Positions 61,701 through 64,000 of a stretch of 64,000 nt of DNA are shown here, piece after piece. Every line of letters starts with the position of its first letter. The first letter of the stretch is position 1. Below the pieces are notes generated by a model. It did no database searches. It had not been told where the DNA came from and saw only the letters and a list, made by a program, of their open reading frames with translations. This DNA comes from Pagrus major (lineage: Eukaryota; Chordata; Actinopteri; Spariformes; Sparidae), in assembly GCF_040436345.1 (NCBI RefSeq), contig NC_133221.1, positions 4,853,663 through 4,917,662 of the forward strand. The letters run 5' to 3'. Position numbers and translations under genes: made by a program.

Positions 61701-64000
61701 ACTCCGCTGAACCGCTGTTGGCTCCGTTGGTTCCTGGATGATCCTTTTTTCCTGTTTGTGTCCTCTCTTTGGGGGATGAAAAGGATAATGGGGTGCTGAA
61801 GAGGTTTCTGAAGGATACTCCTCCCTTTCCTCTGAGTCCTGTTTGTGTTGTCTTGCCCCAGGAGCTATTTGGGAGATAAGCAACCAATAAACAAATAGGG
61901 TTGGACAAAGAAATGTCCTGTTTGTATGACAGATGGAGCAGACAGCACCGGTTCCTGACAAAAGGGCTCCGGTTGAGTCAGAATTAAGTAAAGTGGTTTT
62001 GGGAGAGCATGAGGAAGTCTGTGAGGTTGTCTAATGAATGGATTCGTGTTTCAGTGTGTTGACAGAGTACCCCTCAGCCTGTTTGGCACAGTGTAGCCCT
62101 GGTGAGGTGAGGATAGGGACAATGTGTAGGCACTAGCTTTTTAGATTGAACATAGAAGGACACTTACCGCAGCGCTGTTGGCTTCCTTCCTGAGAAATCA
62201 AAGCTTAACATTGTCGGCCAACTTAAATTTACTGTCCATACTGCACAATGGGGAGAAATATTCCACTGAGTGTTTCACAAGCCTGGTTTAACAACATTCT
62301 TTTATTGGACACCGCTGCTTGGTACCCTTTGCTCCACTATTTTTTTTGCACTGTTTTTCTTGCAACATACAATGTGTTGCACATCCACGGGCGCTGGCTG
62401 GAGGCCCACAGCGAGTGATGTCATGCGCGAGCGGCGAGGCCCTCACAGTGAAGGTTGGTCCCCAGGGTCGTCGGAGAACGTCCTTCATATTTTTTTCAAG
62501 GGGGCTTTGAAGGGAGCTGATTTGAGAGCCAGAGCCGGTTCCGACATCTGGATCGTGGCAGAACCGCCGCACAGAGGAGGAACACTCAATACATGGACAT
62601 CTGCATGCAAATGTGGCTCTGCCAAACAGCTGTTACATGGATGACATTTACTGCTGTAGTTCATTTACTGTAGCTGTGACTTTTTTTTTTTTGCCAAGCC
62701 GGATAGTAACAGCTAGAGCAATAAATAAAGACACTCAGTGATGAAGCTGCCATTTTTCTTTATCCACTATGAATGCTCGAGTAAAGGAGCGCTGCTGCAT
62801 TATGTTTTGTCTTAGGGTTAGGGTTAAATATATTAATATATAAATATATTTACTTTCCCTTTTGCAACCAGTAGGCCAGGTGTAAAGAGTGCAACCAAAT
62901 CAATAAACAAGTCTAAAACAACATAGTGCACCTTTAAAACCCAGAGACTTTTCATTTAATATCATAAATGACAAAGAAAATCAGCAAATCTTTACATTTA
63001 AGAAGCAGGAACAAGCAAGGATTTGACATTGTTTCTTTAAAAATGAAATGATTCATTAACTCAGCAAAGGAGGTTATGTTTTCTACCATCGCAGTGTGTG
63101 TTGGTTGGTTTGTCAGCAGGATTACATGAAAACTACTGAACACATTTCCCCGAAACATGGATGGATGATGGGTCTTAGCCCAAAATAGACCCCATTACAT
63201 TTTTGGTGCAGATCCAGATAAAGGGACAGATCCAAGAGATTTTTTTTTTTATCTCACTGTCGCAAGATGGGGGAAAAATGTATGAATCATAATGAAAAAA
63301 AAGTTATGGGTGTTTTAAAAATTTAAAGTGATATCCAGGCTATCAAGTCTGATATTGGATCAGGCTTGATTTAATTAAAGGGGACTGTTGGGAGTGAGTC
63401 CTATTCTCGTTGATTATGAAAATAGCCTGCGATTCATTTTCTAATCGATGTCGCTCTATCTTCCTCTACATTATTGCTACTTAGAAGTATATTCCTCCAG
63501 CGAAGTGGTGTCATAGGTCTCGCTGTCTCTTAGTGTGTTTGAGCTCTGACCCACAGGCCACAGACCCTCTTAATTAGCCTAACTAATTGGGTCAAAGTGG
63601 CCAGAACTCTCCCCCATCCTCCTCTCCACTTCCTCTTCCATCGAGATAAGAGTCTTTCAATGGATCTGAATGGAGAGAGGGCAGTAGGGAGGGTGGAGTG
63701 GGGGGTGGGGGGGCTCATACAGGATGGGAGGAAGGGGAGGGAGGGTGAGAAGGCCAGAGGGAGTGAGTGGAGGGAGGAAAGAGGGAGAAACCAGAGCCCT
63801 GTTCCTCCGCTCTGTCCCCCCTGCTGTCCCACGGGGGGGGCAGCTGATGTGATGAGTGAATTTGGCCATTTGTCTTCCACCACACACACAAACACACACA
63901 CACACACACACACAACGAGGGGCTCTAACTCCACTAATGGCCGTCCCCCCTCACACTCAGTTCAAAGGCGAGAGTGCTTCTATATGGACGCGCTCCAGAA
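49582..64000 (+). CDS. itga5: Integrin alpha-5, 5' part of gene (exons 1-2)
   Basis: Integrin alpha-5 pairs with beta-1 to form the main RGD-dependent fibronectin receptor at the plasma membrane. Coding exons 49582-49790 and 61068-61198 join in frame to give 113 residues plus one base. There is a signal peptide (hydrophobic core [19 protein letters not shown], predicted cleavage before FNLD at residue 39), then [20 protein letters not shown] and YAVDFYL, the first beta-propeller blade, and VVIGAPKAD with a sequon NIT and the disulphide-type pair [16 protein letters not shown] plus the YCPW phrase favours alpha-5 over alpha-V or alpha-8. Most of the roughly 1,050-residue protein lies right of the window. 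An 11.3-kb first intron separates the exons. Confidence 0.88.
49791..52514. other. itga5 intron 1, proximal part
   Basis: No exon signal with reading frame. A (GGA)n tract is at 51373-51408. The rest is unique-looking. Confidence 0.5.
51373..51408. repeat. (GGA)n microsatellite
   Basis: About eleven GGA units; a similar shorter tract is at 44239-44262. Confidence 0.93.
52515..53720. repeat. Nested repeat block: 'tacttgagtatt' element split by another repeat
   Basis: 52515-52685 (TTTTGAGGTACTTGTACTTG, TTCCATTTTCTGCTACTTTA) and 53545-53720 (GACTTTTACTCAAGTACTAT, CTTCTACTCCAGTATGAC) are parts of one fish family. Between them lie two inverted copies of the 29507 family: 52800-52945 (GCAGAAACATAACCTCCGTG) and 53270-53410 (GAAAACATAACCTCCTTGTT). 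The order fits insertion into an older element. Confidence 0.6.
53721..55680. other. itga5 intron 1, middle part
   Basis: No exon or complete repeat seen. Confidence 0.45.
55681..55796 (+). mobile_element. SINE 3' portion
   Basis: GTCCAGGGTTCAAATGCAAC is a B-box-like motif. It is followed by CTGTGGCCCCTTCCCCTCTT, TTTCCCGTCACTC and CAATAAAGCCAAGAAAAAGG, the typical tail of a common teleost tRNA-derived SINE. The A-box part is lost. Confidence 0.7.
56789..57278. mobile_element. 490-bp foldback MITE
   Basis: The ends TTAAAGGGTAACTCCACCAA and (reverse complement) TTAAAGCGTAACTTCACCAG form terminal inverted repeats. A second inner pair, GCATTGTGGGTAATGTAG at about 56955 and CTACATTACCCACAATGC at about 57096, is perfectly complementary over 17-18 bases, so most of the element can fold back on itself. 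Confidence 0.85.
57339..57555. repeat. Fragment of the 94-395 repeat family
   Basis: TTTGGGTTGTGGACAGAACA, TTTTTCACCATTTTTAGACA and GACCAAACAACAAATCACCT parallel 270-385. Confidence 0.65.
58690..58960 (+). promoter_or_regulatory. Candidate itga5 intronic enhancer
   Basis: A repeat-free block with a POU octamer ATTTGCAT (58726-58733), a SOX-like AACAAAGG near 58773, GATA cores AGATAAGG (about 58870) and AGATAAAG (58923), and three near-copies of AAATGCTAGT/AAATGCTAAT at 58824, 58890 and 58938. Motif clustering is seen; enhancer activity is inferred. Confidence 0.3.
58961..61067. other. itga5 intron 1, distal part
   Basis: No exon is supported before the acceptor at 61067. A-run at 59158-59174. 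No recognised transposon. Confidence 0.45.
61068..61198 (+). CDS. itga5: itga5 exon 2 (beta-propeller blade 1)
   Basis: The acceptor is tctcgttcgcag and the donor is GTAAGC at 61199. It encodes [36 protein letters not shown] and HAIEFDVE plus one base of what should be a glycine codon. It contains the sequon NIT and a cysteine pair. Confidence 0.92.
61199..63063. other. itga5 intron 2
   Basis: No exon is supported. A solo MITE end is at 62915-62938 (ACAACATAGTGCACCTTTAA), and a short TTAGGGTTAGGGTTA is at 62813-62826. Confidence 0.5.
63064..63391 (+). repeat. 'gtttgtcagcaggattac' dispersed repeat, copy 2
   Basis: It contains CAAAGGAGGTTATGTTTTCT, GTTTGTCAGCAGGATTACAT, GAAAACTACTGAACACATTT, TTTTGGTGCAGATCCAGATA and TTAAAGGGGACTG. 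It is fuller than copy 1 at 29507-29760. Confidence 0.7.
63887..63914. repeat. (CA)n microsatellite
   Basis: CACACACAAACACACACACA and on, about 45 bp before an acceptor-like site at 63960. Confidence 0.93.

Noticed and set aside
62813..62826. Interstitial telomere repeat
   Set aside because: Only about two TTAGGG units; the same phrase occurs in ordinary fish repeats such as near 27610.
63961..64000. Candidate itga5 exon 3
   Set aside because: The acceptor is good and the phase is open, but the residues do not match the conserved GNR/FKS-QWFGA region expected after exon 2. Only 40 bases are visible, so I did not annotate it.
1..64000. CRISPR arrays, operons, prophage or bacterial defence genes
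   Set aside because: The sequence is intron-containing vertebrate DNA. The tandem repeats are micro/minisatellites without unique spacers, and no prokaryotic gene organisation is present.

Overview
The window is vertebrate nuclear DNA, almost certainly from a teleost fish and probably a percomorph. Genes are split by GT-AG introns, coding density is low, CA/TG microsatellites are common, and many short inverted-repeat transposons and tRNA-derived SINE fragments belong to families I recognise from fish genomes. All three genes are on the + strand. I see no bacterial, phage or viral gene set and no coherent undescribed multigene system; the novelty is in non-coding and repeat structure.

Layout. 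(1) 546-4220 holds the last eight coding exons of tfcp2 (transcription factor CP2/LSF), 221 residues covering the linker, the SAM-like domain and the C-terminal oligomerisation region. Earlier exons lie left of the window. (2) About 6990-7901 is a promoter-like, partly CpG-rich region with a ZNF143-type element, a TATA box and a probable non-coding first exon. It belongs to csrnp2 (cysteine/serine-rich nuclear protein 2), whose complete 553-residue coding sequence is in four exons from 11510 to 14781. Its roughly 2.85 kb 3' UTR ends at twin AATAAA signals near 17623-17637. (3) From 17.65 to 49.3 kb is a gene desert in which I find no supportable coding exon. It holds MITEs, SINE fragments, microsatellites, a strong CTCF-like motif and some repeat-poor stretches that could be regulatory. 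(4) 49582-49790 and 61068-61198 are coding exons 1 and 2 of itga5 (integrin alpha-5), separated by an 11.3 kb intron. The rest of the gene lies right of the window.

Relationships. tfcp2 and csrnp2 are also neighbours in human 12q13; itga5 maps to the same human band but a few Mb away, so the window keeps part of an ancestral linkage in compact form. The three genes do not form a pathway: two encode nuclear regulators and one a fibronectin-receptor subunit. Gene calls rest on exon-by-exon protein similarity recalled from the human orthologues plus splice sites and phases that join without a frameshift. Repeat family assignments are from memory and were not searched.
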